Shown: positions 10,121-18,148 of the stretch, piece by piece | Numbering within the stretch: the first letter of the stretch is position 1 | Layout: the number at the start of each line of letters is the position of its first letter | NCBI GenBank assembly: GCA_009782605.1 | Contig: WRIR01000017.1 | Span: forward strand, 1 to 51,153 | Length of the DNA: 51,153 bases | From: Eggerthellaceae bacterium | GTDB taxonomy: Bacteria > Actinomycetota > Coriobacteriia > Coriobacteriales > Eggerthellaceae | Reading direction: 5' to 3' | Notes under the pieces: generated by a model | The model's database searches: none | What the model saw: only the letters and a program-made list of their open reading frames with translations | What the model was told of the DNA's origin: nothing | Program-made: the position numbers and the translations under genes

Positions 10121-10300
10121 CTACCCGCTGCCGAGATCTTGTGCCCCGCCGGTCAGCTTCGGCGGGGCGGGCCGTTTCCGCTTGGTGCTCCGCACCTTCG
10201 GCAACAGCTCGCTGCACTCCGTGCAGACCATGGCCGCAGGCGGGTTCGCCGCCCCGCATTTGGGGCAGTCCCTTCTGTCTTTGTCGACCTCTGTGCTCAT
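10121..10300 (-). CDS. 59-residue zinc-ribbon protein (module A)
   Basis: This short gene has a perfect AAGGAGG five bases before its ATG. The product begins MSTEVDKDRRDCPKCGAAN and contains two CxxC pairs (CPKC and CTEC) ten residues apart, then a basic, proline-containing tail (STKRKRPAPP) ending at GSG. The ribbon matches the one in the 123-residue protein at 6571-6942, and both follow a ferredoxin gene, so it is a conserved component of the repeated module. Its function is unknown; a metal-binding assembly factor or a nucleic-acid or protein contact domain are possible. Standard gene callers with a length cut-off could miss it. Confidence 0.75.
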   Translation of the reverse strand: MSTEVDKDRRDCPKCGAANPPAAMVCTECSELLPKVRSTKRKRPAPPKLTGGAQDLGSG

Positions 10301-10366
10301 GAAATCCTCCTTACAGCGTCAGCGCAGAATGCATCCAAGGCCCTCGCTCATGCCAGGCCTTCGGCC

Positions 10367-10699
10367 CTACCGCGAGAACAGGACGTGCTTCGTCTTGCCG
10401 ACCATCCGTTTCGCAAGCTCCTCAAGGGGGCCGTAGGTGATAACGGCAGCCTGGCAGTGCTGCACGCAGGTCGGCAGCTTGCCGCTCTTGACACGCTTGC
10501 TGCACAAGGTGCAGAGCTCGGTCACTGCGGGAACGAACAGGTACTCCCATTTGTCCTCGCCGATGAGCCAAGGCCCGTGTTGCGCGACCTTCATCCCCGA
10601 TTGCCCAAGGGGGAAGCCGAACTCCTGGTTGCATGCGAAGTCACAGGAAAGGCATCCCGTGCAGTAGTGGTAATCTATGAGTAATCCGTTGCGAGACAT
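10367..10699 (-). CDS. Two-cluster [4Fe-4S] ferredoxin subunit (module A)
   Basis: The 110-residue protein has Cys13, 16, 19 and 23 (CTGCLSCDFAC) and Cys63, 66, 78 and 82 (CTLC, then CVQHC), enough for two [4Fe-4S] clusters. It shares length, motif spacing and sequences such as GLLIDYHYCTGC and HCQAAV with the 7095-7427 protein. Its ATG immediately follows the TAG of the molybdoenzyme gene without any spacer, so the two are translated together. It should be the electron-transfer partner of the 10700-12964 enzyme in the cytoplasm. It lacks the two central clusters present in full-length DmsB-type subunits, so the electron donor or acceptor probably docks directly. Confidence 0.88.
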   Translation of the reverse strand: MSRNGLLIDYHYCTGCLSCDFACNQEFGFPLGQSGMKVAQHGPWLIGEDKWEYLFVPAVTELCTLCSKRVKSGKLPTCVQHCQAAVITYGPLEELAKRMVGKTKHVLFSR

Positions 10700-12964
10700 C
10701 TACATCTCACCTTCCTTCACCTTGTATACCCTGCAGACCGCCGACTTGTAGCTGTTGCCGAACCCGGACCTGCCACAGTTATACGGTATCAGCTGGTTTA
10801 CGTTTGACGTGAACACGCCGAAGAGGTGCGGCTCTGCGGCCTCCTCTTCGGGGAACCACCACCCATGGTCGGCATGCACGAGCCAGGGGGGCACCACGTT
10901 GGTGACAGAGGCCTTCTGGCGGCACCTCCCGAGGGGGTTCTCGATCCAGACCCAGTCGCCCGCCTCGATGCCGTGCCCTTTTGCCGTCTCGGGGTGTATC
11001 TGGACTTCCGGCAGGGGGTGTGTCGCCCTCAGGCTGGCAACCTGGCGGTGCTCCGAGTGGAAGAATGCCTGTTCGCGCCCGCCCGTGGTCAGGATCAGCG
11101 GGTACTCCCCCATCAGCTCGGGGGTGCTCACCGGGCCTGTGGGCGGCTCCTCGTAGTACGGGAGCGGGTCGAGGCCGAATTCCTCCATCCGGGTCGAGTA
11201 CATCTCCACGCGCCCTGTCGGCGTGTTGAAGCCGGGCTGGTCGTCCTCCATCCGCAGGCGCCCCTCGGCGTACTTCCGGTATATGTTTGGATGGATCATC
11301 TGGCCGTGCTCTTGCAGCTCCTTGAAGGTCAACCCTGACCCTTGCGCGAGGCTGTCCCATATCTCCTCTTCGCTCTCGAAGGGCCAGGCATCCGGGTTCA
11401 GGGCCTTCCCGACCAGGCGGCAGATCTCCGCGTCCCCCTTGGTCTCCCCTATCTGGGTTACCTGGTTCATGCTTTGCGCGTAATAGAACACGGCACGGAT
11501 GCCGTTGCGCTCGGGGAAGGCGGCGGCGGGAAGGACGATGTCGGCAAAGGCGACGGTTGTGGGCGTATGGAACAGGTCGACCACGACGACGAACTCCAGC
11601 TTGCTCAAGGACTCGTAGGTCCTCTTCGGGTCGGCGCCCATGCAGGCGATGGGGTTGTTGGCCTGTATCCACATCGCCCTGATGGGATAGGGCTTGTCCG
11701 TGAGGATGGCCTCGACCATCTCATCAGGCGAGGCAAGCGGGATCCCGTAGCGTATCATCGGGTACTTGCCCATGCCGATGCGCTTCTCGAACTGCTCTCT
11801 GTTGATGAGGTCGAAGCCCCAGCCGTAGTAGCCGGCGACGCCGCAGGGCAGCTCGGTGATCACGTTTCCGCCCGGGACGTCGAGGTTCCCCGTGATGGTC
11901 ATCAAGGCGTTGATCCCGTGGGTGATGGGCACCGACTCCTTGGTCATGTCGACGGCGAGGCCCCAGTGGATCATGGCGGGCTTGGACTGGGCGTACAGCC
12001 GCGCCGCCTGGACTATCTTCTCCTGGGGGACCCAGGTTATCGCAGACACCTTCTCGACCGGGTATTCGGCAGCGCGCTCGGCAAGCGCGTCGAACCCGTA
12101 GCTCCAAAGCTCGACGAACTCCCTGTCGAAGAGGTTCTCCTGGATGATTATGTTGATCATGCCCAATGCGAGGGCCGCGTCGGTGCCGGGGCGCACCTGG
12201 AGCCAGAGGTCGGCCTTCGCTGCGAGCCATGTCAGCCGCGGGTCGATGACGACGAGCCTCGAACCCCTCTTCATGGCATCGACGGTCCAGTGGCCGAAAT
12301 TGCCGTCCGAGTTGGAGGCAAGGGGGTTGGTGCCCCAGATGACCACGCACTCGGGGACGCTGTATTCCTCGTCGTCATAGCGGTCGGGGAAGTACTGGGA
12401 GTAGTCGGGCATGGTGATGCAGGCGAGGGTGGCCATCTGCACCGAGAGCCGGGGAATCATGCAGGCATTCCCCGCGAGCCCGTAGCACACATAGTTCGGG
12501 CTGCCGAAGCTGAAAGCCAGACGCATTATGTAGGGGGCGATGTCCCGGCCCGTGCCCTGGGCGAACACGACGGCCTCCGCACCATGCTCGGCCTTGATCT
12601 TGTTGAACTTGGCCGCGATGGTCTCCACCGCTTCGTCCCAGCTGATGCGCTCCCACTTGTTCTCGCCCCGGGCACCCGCACGCTTCAGGGGGTAATGGAG
12701 GCGGTCGGGGTGGTTGACGACATCCTTGAGCGCCAGGCATCGGATGCACAGCCGCCCCTCGTTGTAGTTGTTGAGCGGGTCTCCCTCGACCTTGACAAGC
12801 TTGTTGTCCTTGTCGGTGTAGAGCAAGACGCCGCAGCCGTTATGGCAGCCAGGGCCGGTGAAGGAAGAGCCCCGTGTCACCGTAAGGCCGTCCTCCTCCC
12901 ATCGCCATGGCTTCTTCTCGTATATCCACGGCAACTCTTCTTCGAAGGCATCTTCGTATTCCAT
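10700..12964 (-). CDS. Molybdopterin (bis-PGD) oxidoreductase, catalytic subunit (module A)
   Basis: A 754-residue DMSO-reductase-superfamily enzyme, clearly paralogous to 7429-9678. It has the GPGCHNGCGVLLY segment (Cys40, Cys44), GRLCIRC (Cys73, Cys76), WERISWDEA, the cofactor-binding VVIWGTNPLASNSDG and VVIDPRLTWLA, and a C-terminal cofactor domain with TTGGREQAFFHSEHRQ. Cys168 in GNACMIPR is the counterpart of Cys160 in the other copy and may ligate molybdenum. There is no twin-arginine signal and no NrfD or cytochrome anchor gene, so it is a soluble cytoplasmic enzyme. The start has AGGAAGAG upstream. The closest family resemblance is to transhydroxylase-like or dehydroxylase-like enzymes of anaerobes; substrate unknown. 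Confidence 0.9.
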   Translation of the reverse strand: MEYEDAFEEELPWIYEKKPWRWEEDGLTVTRGSSFTGPGCHNGCGVLLYTDKDNKLVKVEGDPLNNYNEGRLCIRCLALKDVVNHPDRLHYPLKRAGARGENKWERISWDEAVETIAAKFNKIKAEHGAEAVVFAQGTGRDIAPYIMRLAFSFGSPNYVCYGLAGNACMIPRLSVQMATLACITMPDYSQYFPDRYDDEEYSVPECVVIWGTNPLASNSDGNFGHWTVDAMKRGSRLVVIDPRLTWLAAKADLWLQVRPGTDAALALGMINIIIQENLFDREFVELWSYGFDALAERAAEYPVEKVSAITWVPQEKIVQAARLYAQSKPAMIHWGLAVDMTKESVPITHGINALMTITGNLDVPGGNVITELPCGVAGYYGWGFDLINREQFEKRIGMGKYPMIRYGIPLASPDEMVEAILTDKPYPIRAMWIQANNPIACMGADPKRTYESLSKLEFVVVVDLFHTPTTVAFADIVLPAAAFPERNGIRAVFYYAQSMNQVTQIGETKGDAEICRLVGKALNPDAWPFESEEEIWDSLAQGSGLTFKELQEHGQMIHPNIYRKYAEGRLRMEDDQPGFNTPTGRVEMYSTRMEEFGLDPLPYYEEPPTGPVSTPELMGEYPLILTTGGREQAFFHSEHRQVASLRATHPLPEVQIHPETAKGHGIEAGDWVWIENPLGRCRQKASVTNVVPPWLVHADHGWWFPEEEAAEPHLFGVFTSNVNQLIPYNCGRSGFGNSYKSAVCRVYKVKEGEM

Positions 12965-13046
12965 TTACTCTTCCTCTCTTTTACAGGGGGACGTGCCCGA
13001 TTAATGGGGGGCGTGTCAGCCTGCGGTGCTGCGCGTGTGCATTCCC

Positions 13047-13094
13047 GCCTAGTCCTCTGCCTAGTCCTTTGCCTAGTCCTTTGCCTAGTCCTCT
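13047..13094 (-). repeat. Four tandem 12-bp units, each with an in-frame TAG
   Basis: Four units of GCCTAGTCCT(C/T)T on the plus strand lie end to end. Read on the coding strand they give Glu/Lys-Asp-stop four times in the same frame. The first copy is the natural end of the SpoVA-like gene; the other three extend beyond it. Each also holds AAAGGA or AGAGGA, resembling a ribosome binding site. Confidence 0.9.
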
Positions 13095-13951
13095 GACGCC
13101 TGCCCTTTCCGTGCGTCCATCGCCAGCTTGATCAGGCCCGCGCCGATGCCCAGTATGAAAATGAAGACAATGACGCCGAGCAACGACAGGAAGGGCACGG
13201 GGTGACCCGACAGCAGGGCATAGAAGGTTGCCACCATCGCCTCACCTGCGTCGATAATAAGCATCTCAACGCCGCCGCCGCCGAACTGCACGGCCATCTT
13301 CATGATCCCGAAGGGGGTCAGTATCCCGCCCAGGACTATCAGGCCGAGGAAGAAGGTCCCCATCTTGAAGGTCCTCAGCATGAACACGGCCTGGACCACG
13401 GCCGATATCACGGCGACGCTTATAAACGACCAGAGGAAGGAGATCGGCTCGATGCCCACAGGAATGCCTGCGGGAGGGCCTTCCGGACCGTTGGGCGGCC
13501 CCAGCATCGTCACCGCGACACCCGCCGGAGGATAGGGCGCGGCGTTGACGCCGCCGAAGCCCGCGAACTTCATCACTGCGGCGATGGCGCAGCAGACGAC
13601 GAGGGCGGGGACGATGGCCTTGAGGAATATATGGACAAGAGGGGCTGCTATCCCCTTTCCGGCGCTGCCCTGCGCCTTGCCCGACCCGAAGGTCATTCCG
13701 GCAATGGCCGAGCTGAGGCCGCTGAAAGGCAGGATGGCGCCCATGCCGCCTATCTCCTCAAGCTTCGGGTAAATCCCGCACAAGAACAGCACGGCGCCTA
13801 TGAGGCCCAGGCTGATCAGCACCAAGGGCATGGTGGCCCCCTCGGTGTAGGCCGGCGTCATGGCGAAGGCAAGCATGAGGGCGTGGCCGACAAGGCCGAA
13901 GCACCCGCCGACCAGGGCTGCCATCCCTATGGCTTTAACGGTGTCTTTCAT
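13085..13951 (-). CDS. Double SpoVA-like integral membrane protein
   Basis: The 288-residue protein has about six membrane helices (roughly 10-30, 42-61, 106-128, 172-192, 200-220, 255-275). Residues 10-125 resemble the SpoVAC/SpoVAE fold: LVGGCFGLVGH, then GIYPKLEEIGGMGAILPFSGLSS (split here: GIYPKLEEIGG and MGAILPFSGLSS), matching the family's glycine-rich VP-TG segment. Residues 174-275 repeat the pattern more weakly (LTPFGIMKMAVQFGGGG). SpoVA proteins move dipicolinic acid in endospore formers; nothing here suggests sporulation. A Pro/Gly-rich loop joins the halves. AAAGGAG lies six bases before the ATG. As the first gene of the molybdoenzyme cluster it may transport that pathway's substrate or product, which is inference. 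Confidence 0.7.
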   Translation of the reverse strand: MKDTVKAIGMAALVGGCFGLVGHALMLAFAMTPAYTEGATMPLVLISLGLIGAVLFLCGIYPKLEEIGGMGAILPFSGLSSAIAGMTFGSGKAQGSAGKGIAAPLVHIFLKAIVPALVVCCAIAAVMKFAGFGGVNAAPYPPAGVAVTMLGPPNGPEGPPAGIPVGIEPISFLWSFISVAVISAVVQAVFMLRTFKMGTFFLGLIVLGGILTPFGIMKMAVQFGGGGVEMLIIDAGEAMVATFYALLSGHPVPFLSLLGVIVFIFILGIGAGLIKLAMDARKGQASED

Positions 13952-14169
13952 GTAGTGCTCCTTTCCTTTTGGGGTTGATCGAAGTGTCACTTGTGGGCAA
14001 CTCGTCTTTGCTCCCGGTCGTGGCGCCTCCTTTCGCTTGGAGAAAACCCCTTTGCCTGTTCCGCCGCGCCCGGCCTCTTCGGCGCAGGGAACGGGGATTC
14101 TTCGAGTGTACAGGGGTTCTCCTTGTTCAAATACACCCATGAAGGCTTTAATGGAGGGGTGAAAACAGA
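13952..14169 (-). promoter_or_regulatory. Leader and probable promoter region of the molybdoenzyme cluster
   Basis: This 218-base stretch follows the terminator of the response regulator gene and precedes the SpoVA-like gene. The minus strand contains TTGAAC and TACACT 14 bases apart, too close for a normal sigma-A promoter, so I do not assign boxes. No reading frame with a ribosome binding site is visible. Confidence 0.35.
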
Positions 14170-14201
14170 CCGATAGGGCTATAGGGGGATAGCCCTATCG
14201 G
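14170..14201 (-). terminator. Terminator after the response regulator gene
   Basis: CCGATAGGGCTAT and ATAGCCCTATCGG form a perfect 13-bp stem with a six-base loop. On the minus strand TCTGTTTTC follows. It separates the two-component genes from the downstream molybdoenzyme cluster. Confidence 0.8.
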
Positions 14202-14294
14202 TTTCAGGCGGCAGCAGCCAAAAGACGGGTGCAGGCAAAGGGCAGATGGGGGCTGCAGGCAGGGGGCGGCAAGGGACGCTGTGCGCCCTTCCGG

Positions 14295-14963
14295 TTACTC
14301 GTGCGGCTGCTCGCCGACCAAGCCGTGCCGGACTGCGTACACCGCCGCCTGGATGCGGTTTTGCAGGTGGAGCTTCGCCAGGATGTTCCTCAGATGCAGC
14401 TTGACCGTGTTCTCGCTTATGTAGAGCGACGAGGCGATCTCGGGGTTGGTTGCGCCTCTGACGATGAACTCCAGCACCTCTGTCTCGCGCGGCGTCAAGG
14501 CGCCGCCCGCTTCGGGAAGCCCCTTTGCCGAGGCGGCCGGCTGCCTGAACTCTTGGAGTATCTTTGCAGCCAGCGCCCCCTCGATTGCCGGCTCTCCCCA
14601 ACGGACCCTCTCCAGCATCATGAAAAGCTGGCGGGGCTCCAGGTCTTTCAGCAGGTACCCGTCTGCGCCGTTCTTGATCGCCGCGAACACGCTCTGGTCA
14701 TCATCGGAGACGGTGAGTATGATCACTTTCACGCTGGGTGTCTCCTTTTTGATGATCCTTACCGCGTCAAGGCCCGAGCAGTGGGGCATGTTGAGGTCCA
14801 TCAAGACGACGTCCGGCAGGGTCTCTTGGGCCAGGGCTATCGCCTCGAACCCGTCTTTCGCCTCCCCGACGACCTCTATGTCGTCGCGAAACGCCAGGAG
14901 CGAGACTATTGCCCGCCGAAACAGGGTCTGGTCGTCTGCCAGGAGGACGCGAAGCGGGGTCAT
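14295..14963 (-). CDS. NarL/FixJ-type response regulator
   Basis: The 222-residue protein has an N-terminal receiver domain (acidic pair in LLADDQTLF, phospho-acceptor aspartate in VVLMDLNMP, threonine in ILTVSDDD, lysine in YLLKDL) and a C-terminal LuxR-type helix-turn-helix around residues 155-215 (LTPRETEVLEFIVRGATNPE and ISENTVKLHLRNILAKL). Phosphorylated dimers of such proteins bind DNA and activate operons. Its ATG overlaps the histidine kinase stop as ATGA. It lies directly upstream of, and on the same strand as, the molybdoenzyme cluster, which is therefore the likely target, although a terminator shows that the target is a separate transcript. Confidence 0.93.
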   Translation of the reverse strand: MTPLRVLLADDQTLFRRAIVSLLAFRDDIEVVGEAKDGFEAIALAQETLPDVVLMDLNMPHCSGLDAVRIIKKETPSVKVIILTVSDDDQSVFAAIKNGADGYLLKDLEPRQLFMMLERVRWGEPAIEGALAAKILQEFRQPAASAKGLPEAGGALTPRETEVLEFIVRGATNPEIASSLYISENTVKLHLRNILAKLHLQNRIQAAVYAVRHGLVGEQPHE

Positions 14964-16141
14964 CGCCCTTTCCGCCCTCTTTGCGTCACGGGGACCCGGA
15001 TCGTGATGCGCGTGCCGCTGCCCAAAGACGAGTCGACCTCAAGCTTGCCGCCGATGCCCTCGGTGCGCTCATGCATTATCTGCAAGCCCAGATGGAGCGG
15101 CCCCTTGTCCGCAACCTCGGCAGGGTTGAAGCCGCGGCCGTCGTCGGCGATGGTGACGACGACGCTGTCCCCTGCCTGTTGGAGCAGGATCGACGCACGG
15201 CTCGCCTGTGCATGCTTGCGCGAGTTGCCCAGGGCCTCCTGGATGATCCGGAACACCTGGATGCCGACTTCGGGCGACAGCAGGTTGATGTCCTCGCTCT
15301 CCACCACCAGGTCGGTTGCGAGGCCGTAGTAGGTCTCGTACTCAGACAGGTATTCCTTCAACGTGCACAGGAAGCCCGATTCACGCGAAGGCGAGGTGCG
15401 CAGGCTGAATATCGACTCGCGCACGTCGGTATAGGCCGCCTTGGATATCCGATGGGCCTCGACCAGGTTCGACTTGGCCTGGTATACCTGGTTGCTGGAT
15501 AAGAGCTCGTCGGCGATGTTGAGCTTGAGTATCATGCACCCGAGCGCCTGGGCGAGGGTGTCGTGCAGCTCCCGCGCAAGGCGGCTGCGCTCGTCGACTA
15601 CTGCGACGTAGCGGGAGTGCTGGACCCGGCGTATCTTCTTTACCAGCAAGGCGTTGTCTATGGCGATGCCGAGCACGTTGCCCACCGCCTTCAGCACCTC
15701 CAGCTCGTACTCGGTGATTTCTTGGTCGGTATGGGTGACCAGCCCCATGGCGCCGACGACCCCGCACTTCGACCTCAGGGGCACATTGACATACGAGCCG
15801 CCCCACAGCTCGTCCAAGGTGTCTTGGAAGAGCTCGTTGCTCGCCAGGTTCGGCACAAAGACCGCCTGCCCGCTGTCGACCACCTGCTGGCAGAAGTCGC
15901 CGCCAGGCTTTTGCCGAAAACGCTCGATTGCCTGAAGCTGGGTTTTCGTCAGGCCGCGCGACGCCCGCAGCGCAAACCGGTCCATGCCGTCTTCGCGCAG
16001 GTCTATGCCGCAATTCCGCATCCCGAGGCCGTCTATCACGACATCGAGCGTGCAGTCGAGGATCCTGTCCAAGTCGGAGCACTGGGAAACAACCTGCAAA
16101 AGCTCGAAGAGCGGTGATATTTTTTGGTCGTAGCGCTCCAT
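14960..16141 (-). CDS. Soluble GAF-domain sensor histidine kinase
   Basis: About 393 residues. A GAF domain (roughly 10-180) is followed by a HisKA_3 dimerisation motif with the phospho-acceptor histidine in RLARELHDTLAQ and a C-terminal ATPase domain with NSRKHAQA, IADDGRGF and GLQIMHERTEGIGG. No membrane helix is present, so it senses an intracellular signal; several cysteines in the GAF region (such as DFCQQV and RSKCGVV) could report redox state or bind a cofactor, which is inference. The ATG at 16141 lacks a strong ribosome binding site; an in-frame ATG at 16171 is an alternative. It pairs with the overlapping NarL-type regulator. Confidence 0.88.
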   Translation of the reverse strand: MERYDQKISPLFELLQVVSQCSDLDRILDCTLDVVIDGLGMRNCGIDLREDGMDRFALRASRGLTKTQLQAIERFRQKPGGDFCQQVVDSGQAVFVPNLASNELFQDTLDELWGGSYVNVPLRSKCGVVGAMGLVTHTDQEITEYELEVLKAVGNVLGIAIDNALLVKKIRRVQHSRYVAVVDERSRLARELHDTLAQALGCMILKLNIADELLSSNQVYQAKSNLVEAHRISKAAYTDVRESIFSLRTSPSRESGFLCTLKEYLSEYETYYGLATDLVVESEDINLLSPEVGIQVFRIIQEALGNSRKHAQASRASILLQQAGDSVVVTIADDGRGFNPAEVADKGPLHLGLQIMHERTEGIGGKLEVDSSLGSGTRITIRVPVTQRGRKGR

Positions 16142-16384
16142 CTCAGGCAGTAAACCCCCCCGTATTATCATGTATAGACGTGGGCTGTATTTGCTCGGCA
16201 GAATGGCTTCGTACCGCCAATATATCACACATTGCCTCGTTCCTGCATGGAGAACCCCATTTGCTGCCGCACACAATGGCAGAACCACCTTAAAAACAAA
16301 CACGGCAGGCAGTTGGCGTTCTCGGCGCAGCGTGCGACGGGGCAATTTTTTGCCCACCCCGCTGCCAGGCAGGCTCCCGAAGAA

Positions 16385-16421
16385 GGAAGGCCGAAGCCGA
16401 CTGTGCGGGCTTCGGCCTTCC
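16385..16421 (-). terminator. Strong hairpin downstream of the flavoprotein gene
   Basis: GGAAGGCCGAAGCC and GGCTTCGGCCTTCC form a perfect 14-bp stem with a nine-base loop, about 90 bases after the flavoprotein stop. The following minus-strand bases are TTCTTC rather than a pure T-run, so termination may be partial. The rest of 16142-16510 holds the kinase leader, with GATAAT as a possible -10 near 16164-16169, and no further gene. Confidence 0.7.
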
Positions 16422-16510
16422 TCCGTGAAAAAGAAAAGCAAATGGGGCTTTCAGCGTGGCACAAGAAGAACTGTGCCGGGGCGGGGCATAGTGCTCCCCG
16501 AGCTCTTCCC

Positions 16511-18127
16511 TTAATCCCAGGGCTCTTCCCTTGCTGCGTTGGTACCGGCCACGCGGTTGCCAAGCGCCTCGGGGACATTGAGCGCACCTGGGTAGCGCCA
16601 TACGTAAAAGGAGCCGAACTCGCCGCCCGAGTAGAGGCGCTTGATAGGCTGGTCGTCATAGTTGAGCACACGGTGCTCCGCGTCTCTTACAGGGCCACCC
16701 TGAGTGTTGATTATGCCAAGCCCTAGTTCGCAAGCGTAATAAGGGCCTTCACCTATGGGATTGAGGGTGTAATCGCGGCCAAACTCCAAGTCAGTCCCTG
16801 TTGAGCACGCTTCCTCATAAGCAGCTACAGTAGCCACTAGCCCATCTGCATCGATATTCATTTTTCTTGCGAGCTCTTCAAGGGTATCCGCTTTGATAAC
16901 CCATCCCTTGGAAATCTCAGCTTGATTATCATCGCTCCATGTATATAAACCGCGAAGATGCGCGAAATGATTCCCAGCATCCTTTGCTGCAGCTGAGAAC
17001 AATGCTCTTTCTTTTATCTTTTTCTCACCGCAAATCAGATACATAGGGAGATTGATGTAATCGTCTTCCTCTCCGGTTTTGGAGAAGGAATTGCTATACG
17101 CCAGTTCAGGTAGCTGGTCCTTGTTGTGCAGGGGACGCAAAATATACTGGCCATACCTGGTGGGCTCGGTCTCGTTAACAAAGCGCTTGCCCATTGAATT
17201 GACCATGATAGCGTTGTCCCATGCATCGGGATCTTGAAAGCTAAACGCAAGTGCCACGCCGATTTCCTCAGACCCCGCCTTACAGCAATGACACCCCCAC
17301 TCAATGGAGCTGAAACCACGCATTTTGGCACCTACCTCGGCAACCATAGGAATTCCGTCGCCCGTGTTATAAGGCGTTCCACAAGCATAAATGGGCGCGT
17401 TGGGAGCGTAATATGTTTGTTTCATAAAATGATTGTTCTCAAAACCACCCAAGGCTAAAACCACGCCTCTTTTGGCCTTGATGTTAATTTCTGTGCCCTG
17501 GGACTCTGCTACAACCCCAAAGACTTCTTTGGTTTTGGGATCAAAAATAAGCCGCTTGGCCGGAGTTTCATACATGACTTTTACGCCAGGCTTGCCCTCG
17601 ACAATAGGCTTTATCCATCCAAAACCGGCATATCCGCTGCCCAGATTGACAACACCATCGACTTCTTCAGCACCAAGAGAGACTAGCCACTCTTTTGTAG
17701 TCTCGTACTCATGTACCAGACCATGGATCTCCTCATCATCAATTATATCGATGGATATTTTTCGAAGGGCGTTGAAGGTACCGTAACTTGCAATACCTGC
17801 AGCACCTGGCTTTTCGCCGGCGGCAGGGGCGCTCCAACCGCCACAGACACCAGAATTGCCACCCGCGTGTTCCTCGGGGGCCTTTTCCAGCAAGATGACG
17901 CTAGCTCCCTCATCCGAAGCGTTGATGGCAGCCGAGGCGCCAGCGCCACCAAAGCCGACTACTACGACATCCGTCTCTTCGTCCCACTGTATGCCCGACA
18001 CAGGCGATCCCGATCCTCCGCCAGCGTTCGGCGAAGAGCATCCTGCCAGGCCCAGGGCGCCGAGGGCAACGGCTCCTGCTCCCCCTGTTACAAATGAGCG
18101 CCTTGATAGAGATTTTGAGTTCTTCAT
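16511..18127 (-). CDS. Tat-exported FAD-dependent fumarate reductase-like flavoprotein
   Basis: The 538-residue protein begins with a twin-arginine signal (LSRRSFVTGG) followed by a lipobox-like LAGC, so it is probably exported folded and may be lipid-anchored outside the membrane. The mature part has an FAD Rossmann motif (VVVVGFGGAGASAAI), GGNSGVCGGW, and a C-terminal FAD segment with TQGGPVRDAEHRVL and LYSGGEFGS. It belongs to the FRD/flavocytochrome c family that reduces alpha,beta-unsaturated acids. The usual fumarate-binding HGANRLGG-type sequence is replaced by WRYPGALNVPEALGN, so fumarate is not an obvious substrate. GGGAAAGGAA precedes the ATG. The adjacent cytochrome would supply electrons from quinol. 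Confidence 0.9.
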   Translation of the reverse strand: MKNSKSLSRRSFVTGGAGAVALGALGLAGCSSPNAGGGSGSPVSGIQWDEETDVVVVGFGGAGASAAINASDEGASVILLEKAPEEHAGGNSGVCGGWSAPAAGEKPGAAGIASYGTFNALRKISIDIIDDEEIHGLVHEYETTKEWLVSLGAEEVDGVVNLGSGYAGFGWIKPIVEGKPGVKVMYETPAKRLIFDPKTKEVFGVVAESQGTEINIKAKRGVVLALGGFENNHFMKQTYYAPNAPIYACGTPYNTGDGIPMVAEVGAKMRGFSSIEWGCHCCKAGSEEIGVALAFSFQDPDAWDNAIMVNSMGKRFVNETEPTRYGQYILRPLHNKDQLPELAYSNSFSKTGEEDDYINLPMYLICGEKKIKERALFSAAAKDAGNHFAHLRGLYTWSDDNQAEISKGWVIKADTLEELARKMNIDADGLVATVAAYEEACSTGTDLEFGRDYTLNPIGEGPYYACELGLGIINTQGGPVRDAEHRVLNYDDQPIKRLYSGGEFGSFYVWRYPGALNVPEALGNRVAGTNAAREEPWD

Positions 18128-18148
18128 TTCCTTTCCCCTTCCTGTTTT

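Noticed and set aside
13047-13094. TAG-rich repeats as evidence for pyrrolysine or stop-codon recoding
   Set aside because: Other genes end normally with TAG (for example the 10700 enzyme), and no pyl genes or recoding signals are seen.
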